From positions 62,001-126,000 of the forward strand of contig NZNS01000001.1 of the NCBI GenBank assembly GCA_002694985.1: a stretch of DNA of 64,000 nt, in the 5' to 3' direction. The position numbers and the translations under genes are program-made. This document shows positions 36,564-44,924 of this stretch, piece by piece. This DNA is from Parvibaculum sp. (GTDB lineage Bacteria; Pseudomonadota; Alphaproteobacteria; Parvibaculales; Parvibaculaceae). Under the pieces are notes generated by a model. The model ran no database searches. It saw only the letters and a list, made by a program, of their open reading frames with translations, and was not told the origin of the DNA. Every line of letters starts with the position of its first letter. Positions within the stretch are counted from its first letter, which is position 1.

Positions 36564-37166
36564 CTATTTGCCGCTCTCACGTGTTGCACCGGGAACCCAC
36601 ATCACGTCGCCGGGGCCATGTCCGTCCTCGCCCAGATTGGCGAAGCGGGCGGCCACGAAAAGGAAATCCGAGAGGCGGTTCAGATATTTGAGGGCCGCTT
36701 CGCTCACGCGCTCATGGGGAAGTTCCATAAGTGCCGTGACCTGCCGTTCGGCCCGGCGGCAGACGGTACGGGCAAGGTGGAGATAGGAGGCAGCCGGCGT
36801 CCCCCCCGGCAGGATGAAGGAGCGCAGAGGCGCAAGCGCGGCGTTCATCTCGTCGATTTCCGCCTCAAGGCGCGTCACCTGGGCATCGAGAATGCGCAGC
36901 GGCTCATATTCGAGCTTCTCGTCCGTTTCCGGGGTGGCGAGATCGGCACCGAGGTCGAAAAGCTCGTTCTGGATGCGGCCCAGCATAGCGTCGAGCTTTG
37001 GCATGGCTTGCGTGTGAAGGCGCGCGATGCCGATAACGGAATTCGTCTCGTCCGTGGTGCCGTAGCTTTCGATCCGAAGCGCGTGCTTGGGCACACGCTC
37101 GCCCGTGGCGAGCGCGGTCGTGCCCTTGTCGCCGCTTTTCGTATAGATCTTGTTGAGCGTAACCAT
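36564..37166 (-). CDS. PduO-type ATP:cob(I)alamin adenosyltransferase
   Basis: This 200-residue protein makes adenosylcobalamin from cob(I)alamin. The N-terminal ATP loop KIYTKSGDKGTTALATGERV, YGTTDETNSVIG and the ILPGGTPAASYLHLARTVCRRAER block (Arg residues of the active site) are diagnostic. Ecm and NrdJ in this window both need its product. It follows cytochrome b561 by 24 bases and lies upstream of etfB. Confidence 0.93.
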   Translation of the reverse strand: MVTLNKIYTKSGDKGTTALATGERVPKHALRIESYGTTDETNSVIGIARLHTQAMPKLDAMLGRIQNELFDLGADLATPETDEKLEYEPLRILDAQVTRLEAEIDEMNAALAPLRSFILPGGTPAASYLHLARTVCRRAERQVTALMELPHERVSEAALKYLNRLSDFLFVAARFANLGEDGHGPGDVMWVPGATRESGK

Positions 37167-37190
37167 CTCTCTCCAGGCGGTTTTCCGCCG

Positions 37191-37712
37191 TCAGCCCTTC
37201 GCGAAGGGCAACATGCGCTTCAGCACGTTATCCTTGAGAACCACGTGATGATAGAGCGCACCAAGAACATGGAGCGCCACCAGCGCGGCAATGAGGTAGC
37301 CATTGACGGCGTGCAGCCATTCGCCGATTTCGTGCAGCGTATCGTTCTGCGCGATTTTAAGCGGTATCACGCCATAGGCCATGGGTTCGCCCTTGGAGGT
37401 CGTCACCAGCAGCAGGCCGAAGATCGGTTGCAACGTCACCAGGGCATAGAGGCTGTGATGGGTCGCCTTGGCGGCGATTTCCTGCCAGCGCGGCATGGGC
37501 GGATAGGCGGGGCGCGGGCTCGACCCTCTGAGCGCCAGCCAGATCACCATAAGCACGAGAACCACGAGGCCGGTGCCGAAATGCAGCGTGGCCGTCTCGC
37601 GGCTCAGGGTGAAGCCGCCATAGAGCATGATGAGCACGAGAACGGCGATGGCCCAGTGAAGCGTCTTGATCTTCGTGGCGAAGCTCGGCATGGCGGCGGC
37701 TGTATCGGTCAT
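37191..37712 (-). CDS. Cytochrome b561
   Basis: This 173-residue protein has four membrane helices and the b-type haem His ligands typical of the family (LHWAIAVLVL, HFGTGLVVLV, THHSLYALV and LHVLGALYHH). Such proteins are di-haem quinol-linked or superoxide-oxidising cytochromes in the inner membrane. It is the first gene of a pair with the adenosyltransferase; a functional link between them is not evident. Confidence 0.87.
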   Translation of the reverse strand: MTDTAAAMPSFATKIKTLHWAIAVLVLIMLYGGFTLSRETATLHFGTGLVVLVLMVIWLALRGSSPRPAYPPMPRWQEIAAKATHHSLYALVTLQPIFGLLLVTTSKGEPMAYGVIPLKIAQNDTLHEIGEWLHAVNGYLIAALVALHVLGALYHHVVLKDNVLKRMLPFAKG

Positions 37713-37808
37713 GGCTTGGGAATCCCCTGGCTGTGGCTTTGGGCAAGAATCGCCTGTTGCGGGCGAGGGATCAAGCTGCCTGCGTCACATTACGGCAATA
37801 TTACAGCT

Positions 37809-38702
37809 CTAGCTTTTCCAGCCGCGGCGCCATTTGGCCACCGCCTCGCCGATTTCATGCGGGCTGTCTTCCTGGATGAAGTGGCTGCCCTTCACCGTCA
37901 CCTCGGTCTGGTTCGGCCAGCTCCGGCAGAATTCGCGCTGCGCGCCGGTCAGGATCGCGCCGGGGTCGGCATTGATGAAGAGCTTGGGGAGGTCATTGGC
38001 GGCCATCCAGTCGGCATAGGACTGCACGATATCGGTCACGTCTTCCGGCTCGCCGCCAAGCGGGATCTGGCGCGGCCAGCTGAGTGTCGGCCGCCGGTCC
38101 TCTCCCTCCTCGCGGAAGGGGCGGCGATAGACCTCCATTTCCTCGTCCGTCAGCTTCCGCAGGATCGAGCCCGGCAGCACGGCCTCGATGAAGAGGTTCT
38201 TGCGCAGGATCATTTCCTCACCCGCCTCCGAGCGGAAGCCCTCGAATATGCTGCGCGCATCCTTGTTCCACTCGTCCCATTCCAGCGGCCGCACGATCCC
38301 TTCCATATAGGCGATGCCTTCGACCGCGCTGCGGTTGCGGTTCGCCCAGTCGAAGCCGAGCGCCGAGCCCCAGTCATGGATCACCAGCGTCACCTTCTCC
38401 GTCGCGCCGACCGCTTCGAGGAAGGCGTCGAGAAAGCGGCGATGTTCGCGGAAGGTGTAGCGGGTGGGGCCGGAGGGTTCGAGTTTGTCGCTGTCGCCCA
38501 TGCCCATCAGGTCCGGCGCGATGCAGCGGCCCTGATCTTTCAGGTGTGGCATCACATTGCGCCAGAGATAGGACGATGTCGGGTTGCCATGCAGGAAGAG
38601 GATCGGATCGCCTTCGCCCATCTCGCTATAGGCCATGCTGCGGCCCGAAATATTGACGTGCTCCTTCGGCAGTTCCGCGGCGGAAATCTCTTTACCGGGC
38701 AT
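37809..38702 (-). CDS. Haloalkane dehalogenase
   Basis: This 297-residue alpha/beta hydrolase is like the DhaA/LinB subfamily. All five catalytic positions match: Asn40 (LHGNPTSSYLWR), the nucleophile Asp110 and halide-binding Trp111 (IHDWGS), Glu134 (YMEGIVRPLEW) and His274 (GSHFIQEDSP). It hydrolytically cleaves carbon-halogen bonds, giving an alcohol and halide. ATG 38702 has GGAGGAGG upstream. It is a single gene. Native substrates are unknown. Confidence 0.92.
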   Translation of the reverse strand: MPGKEISAAELPKEHVNISGRSMAYSEMGEGDPILFLHGNPTSSYLWRNVMPHLKDQGRCIAPDLMGMGDSDKLEPSGPTRYTFREHRRFLDAFLEAVGATEKVTLVIHDWGSALGFDWANRNRSAVEGIAYMEGIVRPLEWDEWNKDARSIFEGFRSEAGEEMILRKNLFIEAVLPGSILRKLTDEEMEVYRRPFREEGEDRRPTLSWPRQIPLGGEPEDVTDIVQSYADWMAANDLPKLFINADPGAILTGAQREFCRSWPNQTEVTVKGSHFIQEDSPHEIGEAVAKWRRGWKS

Positions 38703-38802
38703 TGGGGGCCTCCTCCTGTCGCTGCCATGTTCTCTCGTCCGGATATTCAGCGAGAAATATAGGGCGGCTGGTATCATAAGCCCGTTCCGCCTGCCGGAGA
38801 AC

Positions 38803-38834
38803 GAAAAGGGGCACCGTTTCGTTGCGGTACCCCT
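38803..38834 (-). terminator. Rho-independent terminator after the PagL-like gene
   Basis: The stem AGGGGTACCG/CGGTGCCCCT (one U-G pair) with an 8-base loop is followed on the minus strand by TTTTCG. It lies 41 bases downstream of the PagL-like gene. Confidence 0.82.
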
Positions 38835-38874
38835 CGACGCCAAGGCCGGATTTTATGCAAAAAAACGGCAGGAA

Positions 38875-39420
38875 TCAGAACTTATAGGCGTAGCGGACGC
38901 CGATATTCGTCAAGCCGTCATTCTCGTCGCAGAGCGAGGCGTTCGACATGTGGTCGAAGCCGACCATGAGCGCGTTGTGTTCGTCGAAGCTATAGCCAAG
39001 CGAAACGCTCTCGTGGAAATTGAGGCGGCAGCCGTAATTGCGGCTGTCGGCGGTGCGCCGGTTCGTTTCGCCATCATGGATCGCGCCGCCCAGAGTGAAG
39101 TCGGCGAAAATCGCGTCCGTCAGATAGAAGGTCCAGCCAAGGCCTGCATAGGCGAGGCTCGTACCGTCGCCCGTATTGATGTTGGCACCGATCAGCGGGT
39201 TGGGCGCCCATGCCCAGTCGAGAAAGTCCGGCGAGACGAAGCGTGCCTCGATGTTGATATCCGGGTCGCTCGGTTCCTTGCGCTCGCGGAAGAGGTCGCT
39301 GTCATGATCGAGAATGCCGAGCCGCAACTCGGTCAGGATGCCCTCCGCCGCGGCGGGCGAGGAGACACAAATAGTGGATGCCGCTGCAAGCGCGGCAAAA
39401 AGGAAGCGCGTCAGAATCAC
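38875..39420 (-). CDS. PagL-like lipid A 3-O-deacylase / acyloxyacyl hydrolase family
   Basis: A signal peptide (to about residue 25, AAAEG) is followed by an outer-membrane beta-barrel pattern with alternating aromatic and polar residues, and a C-terminal Phe. The PagL active-site sequence VGFDHMSNASLC (His-x-Ser-Asn) is present, with an acidic residue shortly after. PagL removes the 3-O acyl chain of lipid A. The match is by motif and topology; activity is inferred. Confidence 0.8.
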   Translation of the reverse strand: MILTRFLFAALAAASTICVSSPAAAEGILTELRLGILDHDSDLFRERKEPSDPDINIEARFVSPDFLDWAWAPNPLIGANINTGDGTSLAYAGLGWTFYLTDAIFADFTLGGAIHDGETNRRTADSRNYGCRLNFHESVSLGYSFDEHNALMVGFDHMSNASLCDENDGLTNIGVRYAYKF

Positions 39421-39560
39421 GATTAGGTTCCCTAGCTAGAAAAGAAAACAGCCCGGCCGTAGCTTGATTTTACAAGAGACAAGCCGCTTTTGCGACATGC
39501 CGGTCGCTCACAAAGCCCGCAAAGGAGGGCAGTGCCGGCCTCCCCCGCGGATTGTTTCGT

Positions 39561-39752
39561 TCAGCTCGTGCTCAGATAGAGCCCGATCATGATGATGACG
39601 ACGGCAAGGAACTGCAGTCCCACGCGCCAGCGCATCAGCGTCTGCGAGCGGCTGGCCGAGCCGCCGCGCATCATGTTCCAGAGGCCGAGCAGCAGCACGA
39701 CGACGACCGCGCCCATCGCGATGGGGCCGAGCCATGTGAAAATTTCGGTCAT
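39561..39752 (-). CDS. HIG1-domain small membrane protein
   Basis: This 63-residue protein has two membrane helices joined by the HIG1 hallmark GLWNMMRGGSASRSQTLMRWRVGLQF. HIG1 proteins in alphaproteobacteria are associated with respiratory cytochrome c oxidase assembly. The ATG at 39752 is 4 bases after the mcd stop and has AAGGAGG in the mcd tail as ribosome site, so it is translated from the mcd message. A longer TTG frame is less likely. Confidence 0.86.
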   Translation of the reverse strand: MTEIFTWLGPIAMGAVVVVLLLGLWNMMRGGSASRSQTLMRWRVGLQFLAVVIIMIGLYLSTS

Positions 39753-39756
39753 GAGC

Positions 39757-41460
39757 TCAGTTCCCTCCTTCAAGAAGTCGTCGCGCGATCACCTGCGCCT
39801 GAATTTCCGCCGCGCCCTCGAAGATGTTGAGGATGCGTGCGTCGCAGAGAACCCGGCTCACCGGATATTCGAGTGCGAAGCCGTTGCCGCCGTGGATTTG
39901 CAGCGCATTGTCGGCCGCCGCCCAGGCCACACGCGCGGCCAGCAGTTTCGCCATGCCCGCTTCCAGATCGCAGCGCCGGCCACCGTCTTTTTCGCGCGCG
40001 GCAAAGTAAGTGATCTGGCGTGCCACCATGATTTCCACTGCCATCATCACGAGTTTTCCGAAGACGCGCGGGAAGCTCATGATCGGCTTGCCGAACTGGA
40101 TGCGTTCCTGCGCGTAGCGCAGGCCGAGTTCGAGCGCGCATTGCGCAACGCCGACGGCGCGCGCCGCTGTCTGGATGCGCGCGCTTTCGAAGGTCTGCAT
40201 GAGCTGTTTGAAGCCCTGGCCTTCCTCCGTACCAAGAAGGTTTTCCGCCTTTACCTCGAAATCGTCGAAGCCGATCTCGAACTCCTTCATGCCGCGATAG
40301 CCGAGTACTTCGATCTCGCCGCCCGACATGCCTTTCGCGGGGAAGGGATCGTTGTCGTCGCCACGCGGCTTTTCCGCGAGCAGTATGGACAGGCCCCTGT
40401 AGCCCGGCTCGTCATTGGTGCGGCAGAGCAGCGTCATTACGTCGGCGCGGGCGGCATGGGTGATCCATGTCTTGTTGCCGTTCACGCGATAGGTGTCGCC
40501 GTCGCGCTTGCCGCGTGTCTTCAGGCTTGCGAGGTCGGAGCCCGTATTGGGTTCGGTGAAGACGGCGGTCGGCAGCGTTTCGCCGCTCGCGATCTTTGGC
40601 AGCCACTTCTGCTTCTGTTCGTCCGTGCCGCCGCCGAGGATCAGTTCCGCCGCGATTTCCGAGCGGGTGCCGAGCGAGCCGACGCCGATATAGCCCCGGC
40701 TCAGCTCTTCCGAGACGACGCACATCGATTCCTTGCCGAGGCCGAGGCCGCCGAATGCCTCCGGGATCGTCAGGCCGAAGACGCCGAGTTCCGACATCTG
40801 CGCGATCACGTCGAGCGGAATGTAGTCGTCCTTCAGGTGCCACTCATGTGCGTGGGGCACGACTTCTGCGTCGGCGAATTTGCGCATCTGGTCGCGAATC
40901 TGGTCATAGGTGTCTTCGAGGCCCGCGTCGCCGAAGGTTGCGGCGCCTGCATTCGCGCCGATCAGTTCGGCAAGGCGCGCGCGCGCGGCGGCGGTGTTGC
41001 CCTCTGCCGCGAGCTTGCGCGCGGCGTCGTTGAACAGGGTCTGTGCGTCCTCATGCGAGACGCCCAGATCGCGCAAGCGCACCGTCTCGCCCTGGCTCAT
41101 CGGAATGCCGCCTGCGAGCTGCGAGAGATATTCGCCGAAGGCGACCTGTACGATCAGCGCCTCGAACTCGCCGAGGCGGCCTTCGCCCTCCATGCGCGCG
41201 GCATAGGCGTTGAGCTGGCGAAGCGCTTCCACATAGGTTGCGAGCCAGGCGAGGCCGTGGGCGGCAAACTGTTCTTTCTCCACCAGCGCCGCCGAGACCT
41301 TGCCGTCTTTCGCAACCTTGGCGAAAACCGCCGCCTTGGCGCTGGCAAGGAGTGTGCCGGCTGCCTCCACGGCGCTTGCCGTCAGGGGCAGGAGATCGTC
41401 GAGAAGGACTTTGCCTTCAGCGGCGTTCGGATTGGAACTGGCGGCGGTGGACTGGCTCAT
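39757..41460 (-). CDS. mcd: Methylsuccinyl-CoA dehydrogenase
   Basis: This acyl-CoA dehydrogenase family flavoenzyme of 567 residues has the long N-terminal extension (about 170 residues) that distinguishes (2S)-methylsuccinyl-CoA dehydrogenase from ordinary family members. The dehydrogenase core has FTEPNTGSDLASLKTRG, WITHAARADV, and ALELGLRYAQERIQFGKPI. It forms mesaconyl-CoA in the ethylmalonyl-CoA pathway and passes electrons to ETF. Assignment rests on extension length and on the presence of ccr and ecm nearby. Confidence 0.9.
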   Translation of the reverse strand: MSQSTAASSNPNAAEGKVLLDDLLPLTASAVEAAGTLLASAKAAVFAKVAKDGKVSAALVEKEQFAAHGLAWLATYVEALRQLNAYAARMEGEGRLGEFEALIVQVAFGEYLSQLAGGIPMSQGETVRLRDLGVSHEDAQTLFNDAARKLAAEGNTAAARARLAELIGANAGAATFGDAGLEDTYDQIRDQMRKFADAEVVPHAHEWHLKDDYIPLDVIAQMSELGVFGLTIPEAFGGLGLGKESMCVVSEELSRGYIGVGSLGTRSEIAAELILGGGTDEQKQKWLPKIASGETLPTAVFTEPNTGSDLASLKTRGKRDGDTYRVNGNKTWITHAARADVMTLLCRTNDEPGYRGLSILLAEKPRGDDNDPFPAKGMSGGEIEVLGYRGMKEFEIGFDDFEVKAENLLGTEEGQGFKQLMQTFESARIQTAARAVGVAQCALELGLRYAQERIQFGKPIMSFPRVFGKLVMMAVEIMVARQITYFAAREKDGGRRCDLEAGMAKLLAARVAWAAADNALQIHGGNGFALEYPVSRVLCDARILNIFEGAAEIQAQVIARRLLEGGN

Positions 41461-41583
41461 GGGCGAACTCGCTCGTATCGGGCAGATAAAGGGACAAAAA
41501 GGATGTTTCCTGCCCCGGAAAGGGCCGTTTGGACGTGAAATCCGGAATTTCTCCGGGGAGCACGGGGGCGACCCGATGAAAAT

Positions 41584-41593
41584 AGCACGTGCT
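41584..41593. promoter_or_regulatory. Palindrome AGCACGTGCT upstream of mcd
   Basis: This perfect 10-base palindrome lies between the divergent genes mcd and trkH. It could be an operator for one of them, but no known regulator is assigned and chance is possible. Confidence 0.25.
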
Positions 41594-41690
41594 TCTCAAT
41601 GTCTATATATCTCGAAGCCGGGGTCCGGGCCAGCCGGGGCCCCGATTCGCTGATTAAGTGTTACAAGAGACGGCCTGACGGGGGCATTTC

Positions 41691-43166
41691 ATGGACGGCG
41701 CAAAGATAACGACAGCGACTGACAGCACCAAGGTGGTCGGTCTCGTCATCGGTGCGCTGCTCGTGGCGCTGGCGGTGGTCATGCTCGTGCCGGTGCTGGC
41801 TGAAATCGTTGCGCGCACTGATGACTGGAAAGCCTTCCTCTCTTCGGCGGTGGTGACGGGTTTCGTGGGCGGCGCGCTCATGCTGGCAAACCAGACGGAA
41901 GAGCGCGATCTCACCCACCGCGCGACCTTCCTCGTCACGTCGCTCGGCTGGCTTTCGGTCGGTGCCTTTTCCGCGCTGCCTTTTGCCTTCTCGGAAGTCG
42001 ACATGAACTATACGGATGCCTTTTTCGAGGCCATGTCGGGCGTCACTACCACGGGTTCCACTGTCATCATCGGGCTCGACCGTATGTCGCCCGGCATCCT
42101 CCTCTGGCGTTCGCTGCTGCAATGGATCGGCGGCATCGGCATCATCGTCACGGCGGTGGCCATTCTGCCTTTCCTGCGCGTCGGCGGTATGCAGCTTTTC
42201 CGTACGGAAAGTACGGACAAGACGGAAAAGGTGCTGCCGCGTCCGGGGCAGGTCGCGGTTGCGATCGGCGAGGTTTATCTGCTGCTGACGCTGCTTTGTG
42301 CGCTCGCCTATATCGTTGGTGGCATGACGCCTTTCGATGCGCTCAACCATGCGATGACCACCGTGGCGACGGCGGGATTTTCCACGCATGACGCCTCTTT
42401 CGGTTATTTCGAGAATCCTTTCATTCATTGGTCCGGCACAATCTTCATGATTTCGGGCGCCTTGCCTCTTGCGCTTTATGTGCAGACGCTTCGGGGCTCG
42501 GGCGAAACGCTCTGGACCGACCCGCAGGTGAAGGGCTTCATCAAGATGCTGGCCGGCGTCTCCATCGTCATGGCGCTCTGGCTCGCCGCGCGCGGCGACT
42601 ATGGCTTCTTCGAGGCATTAACGCTTACTGCCTTCAACGTGACTTCCGTTGTTACTACCGCAGGCTTTGCGAGCACGGATTATACGCTCTGGGGGCCATT
42701 CGGGATCATGGCCTTCTTCATTTTGATGTTTCTGGGCGGGTGCACCGGGTCCACGTCCGGCGGCATGAAGATGTTCCGTATGCAGATTCTGGGCATCCTC
42801 TTCCGCACGCAGGTTCGTCAGACGCTCTACCCGCATGTCGCGCAGGCGATGCGCTATGGCGAACGCACGGTGAGCCGGGAGATCGTCTTCTCCGTCGCGC
42901 TTTTTGTTTTCGTCTATTTCGCATCCATGCTTTTCGTCGCCCTGGCACTCGCCGCCTTCGGGCTCGATTTTGTCACCGCGCTCTCCGCCGCCGTCACGTC
43001 CATCGCGAATGTCGGTCCGGGGCTTGGCCCCACCGTCGGTCCGGCCGGCAATTTTTCCTCGCTGCCCGACGGGCCGAAACTCATCATGGCCTTCGCGATG
43101 CTGCTCGGCCGCCTCGAACTGCTGACCGTCCTCGTCATGTTCTCGAAGGACTACTGGGAGCGGTAG
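41691..43166 (+). CDS. trkH: TrkH-type potassium transporter
   Basis: This 491-residue membrane protein has about ten helices in the four-fold SKT layout. The four selectivity-filter loops are recognisable: GVTTTGST, TVATAGFST, VVTTAGFAS and SIANVGPG. It imports K+ with a cytoplasmic TrkA partner that is not in this window. It is a single gene, divergent from mcd and convergent with ccr, and is the only non-carbon gene within the ethylmalonyl-CoA cluster. Confidence 0.93.
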   Translation: MDGAKITTATDSTKVVGLVIGALLVALAVVMLVPVLAEIVARTDDWKAFLSSAVVTGFVGGALMLANQTEERDLTHRATFLVTSLGWLSVGAFSALPFAFSEVDMNYTDAFFEAMSGVTTTGSTVIIGLDRMSPGILLWRSLLQWIGGIGIIVTAVAILPFLRVGGMQLFRTESTDKTEKVLPRPGQVAVAIGEVYLLLTLLCALAYIVGGMTPFDALNHAMTTVATAGFSTHDASFGYFENPFIHWSGTIFMISGALPLALYVQTLRGSGETLWTDPQVKGFIKMLAGVSIVMALWLAARGDYGFFEALTLTAFNVTSVVTTAGFASTDYTLWGPFGIMAFFILMFLGGCTGSTSGGMKMFRMQILGILFRTQVRQTLYPHVAQAMRYGERTVSREIVFSVALFVFVYFASMLFVALALAAFGLDFVTALSAAVTSIANVGPGLGPTVGPAGNFSSLPDGPKLIMAFAMLLGRLELLTVLVMFSKDYWER

Positions 43167-43297
43167 GTCCGCACCGCTTCTGGTTCGGCGTCTGAAGCAG
43201 GTGAAAAACCGGGGACAGATATTTTCGCGCTCACCCTACCGCAGTGGCGAAGCGCAAGATGGGGATTAATTTTTTCCGACGTCGTTCGCGAATGAGA

Positions 43298-43325
43298 AAA
43301 GGGCCGGGGTTATCCCCGGCCCTTT
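43298..43325. terminator. Bidirectional terminator between trkH and ccr
   Basis: A 12-base perfect stem AAAGGGCCGGGG/CCCCGGCCCTTT with a 4-base loop is A-rich on the left and T-rich on the right. It can end both the trkH (+) and ccr (-) transcripts, which converge here. Confidence 0.88.
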
Positions 43326-43402
43326 GTTCGTTTATTCCCGCATTTTTCTGTCGCGCGGAAATTGTGACGGTTCGATGACGTTTTGATGACAGTCGAGGCG
43401 CT

Positions 43403-44668
43403 TCAGGCTGCTCTTGTCCCCGCCTCGATGGCATCCTCGACGGTGCGCAGGCCCGGCCGGGCGGCTGAAACGAGCACCGCCATGTTGCCTGGCAGGTGTT
43501 CGTTTTTCCACATCTTGTCATGGGCGACAGGAATGTCTGCCCACGGAAGAACTTCCGACATGCAGGGGTCGATGCGGCGCTCGATGACAAGCTGGTTTGC
43601 CGCGCTTGCCTGTTTCAGATGCGCGAAATGCGAGCCCTGAATGCGCTTCTGGCGCATCCATACGAAACGCGCGTCGAAGGTCAGATTGAAGCCGGTGGTG
43701 CCGGCGCAGAAGACGACCATGCCGCCGCGTTTCGCGACCATGCAGGAAACCGGAAAGGTCGACTCGCCGGGATGCTCGAACACGATGTCCGGGTCCACGC
43801 CCTTGCCCGTGATGTCCCACACGGCCTTGCCGAATTTACGTGCTTCTTTCATGAAGTTGTTGAACTCTTCTGAGTTCACTTTCGGTAACTGGCCCCAGCA
43901 GTTGAAGTTCTTTCGATTGATGACGCCTTTCGCACCCATCGACATGACGAAATCATGTTTGGAGTCGTCCGATATGACGCCGATGGCGTGTGCGCCAGCC
44001 GTTGCGCAGAGCTGCACTGCGAAGGAACCGAGGCCGCCCGACGCGCCCCACACAAGTACGTTTTGTCCGGGCGACAGGATGTGCGGGCGATGACCGAACA
44101 GCATGCGATAGGCAGTCGCAAGGGTGAGCGTGTAGCAGGCACTCTCTTCCCATGTCAGGTGCTTGGGGCGCGGCATCAGCTGCTGCGACTGGACGCGGCA
44201 GAACTGTGCGAAGGAACCGTCCGGCGTTTCATAACCCCAGATGCGTTGCGTCGGCGAGAACATGGGGTCGCCGCCATTGCATTCCTCGTCGTCGCCATCG
44301 TCCTGGTTGCAATGGATGACGACTTCGTCGCCGACCTTCCAGCGCTTCACCTTGGAACCGACCGCATAGACGATGCCTGACGCGTCCGAACCTGCGATGT
44401 GGTAGGGGAGCTTGTGAACGTCGAAGACGGAGATCGGTGTACCGAGGCCGGCCCAGACGCCGTTGTAGTTGACGCCTGCCGCCATAACGAGGACGAGAAC
44501 TTCGTTCGAGTCGATCTCCCAGGTGGGCACCACTTCGACCTGCATGGCCTGTTGTGGTGGCCCATGCCGCTCGCGGCGGATCGCCCAGGCGTACATGTTC
44601 TTCGGGACGTGCCCCAGGGGAGGAATCTCGCCGACCTCGTAGAGGTCTTTTTTCTCCGTGTGCGCCAT
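43403..44668 (-). CDS. ccr: Crotonyl-CoA carboxylase/reductase
   Basis: This zinc-independent MDR-family enzyme of 421 residues reductively carboxylates crotonyl-CoA to ethylmalonyl-CoA with NADPH and CO2. The Rossmann block LVWGASGGLGSFAVQLC is present, and the N-terminal sequences KNMYAWAIRRERHG and VVPTWEIDSNEVLVLVMAAGVNYNGVWAG are characteristic of Ccr rather than quinone reductases. It is the key step of the ethylmalonyl-CoA pathway. A TGC-N3-GCA repeat lies about 75 bases upstream. Confidence 0.95.
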   Translation of the reverse strand: MAHTEKKDLYEVGEIPPLGHVPKNMYAWAIRRERHGPPQQAMQVEVVPTWEIDSNEVLVLVMAAGVNYNGVWAGLGTPISVFDVHKLPYHIAGSDASGIVYAVGSKVKRWKVGDEVVIHCNQDDGDDEECNGGDPMFSPTQRIWGYETPDGSFAQFCRVQSQQLMPRPKHLTWEESACYTLTLATAYRMLFGHRPHILSPGQNVLVWGASGGLGSFAVQLCATAGAHAIGVISDDSKHDFVMSMGAKGVINRKNFNCWGQLPKVNSEEFNNFMKEARKFGKAVWDITGKGVDPDIVFEHPGESTFPVSCMVAKRGGMVVFCAGTTGFNLTFDARFVWMRQKRIQGSHFAHLKQASAANQLVIERRIDPCMSEVLPWADIPVAHDKMWKNEHLPGNMAVLVSAARPGLRTVEDAIEAGTRAA

Positions 44669-44724
44669 AATTTACCTCGTTCGCCGTTCGGTGCGGTTGG
44701 AGGCGGATCATTGGCATTTGACGC

Positions 44725-44753
44725 TGCGGACGCAAGAGTCTTTTGCGCTGCAA
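44725..44753. promoter_or_regulatory. Two TGC...GCA inverted repeats upstream of ccr
   Basis: TGCG-ga-CGCA at 44725-44734 and TTGC-gct-GCAA at 44743-44753 lie 57-85 bases upstream of the ccr start. The second matches the site upstream of ecm except for one base and resembles the phaR-phbA sites. A TATATT that may be the -10 element overlaps it on the minus strand. PhaR binding is an inference. Confidence 0.42.
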
Positions 44754-44924
44754 TATAAAGCTTTCGCCCTGAAACCGCAGAAATCCTGCCATTTCCCTGG
44801 TGGCAGGTCCGGTGTAATACGGAGCCAAGCTCCATATATGGACCGGCAATGATGGTCGAAATGCGAGGCGGAAGATCAGAGACGCTTACGCGCTCGCGAT
44901 CCGCGCTTTCCTCTCCGGGCCGTT

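Noticed and set aside
36618-38762. A 714-codon plus-strand frame
   Set aside because: It spans three real minus-strand genes (adenosyltransferase, cytochrome b561 and haloalkane dehalogenase) and has no family features.
39589-41538. A 649-codon plus-strand frame opposite mcd
   Set aside because: This is the shadow of mcd, with low-complexity Arg/Ala/His content.
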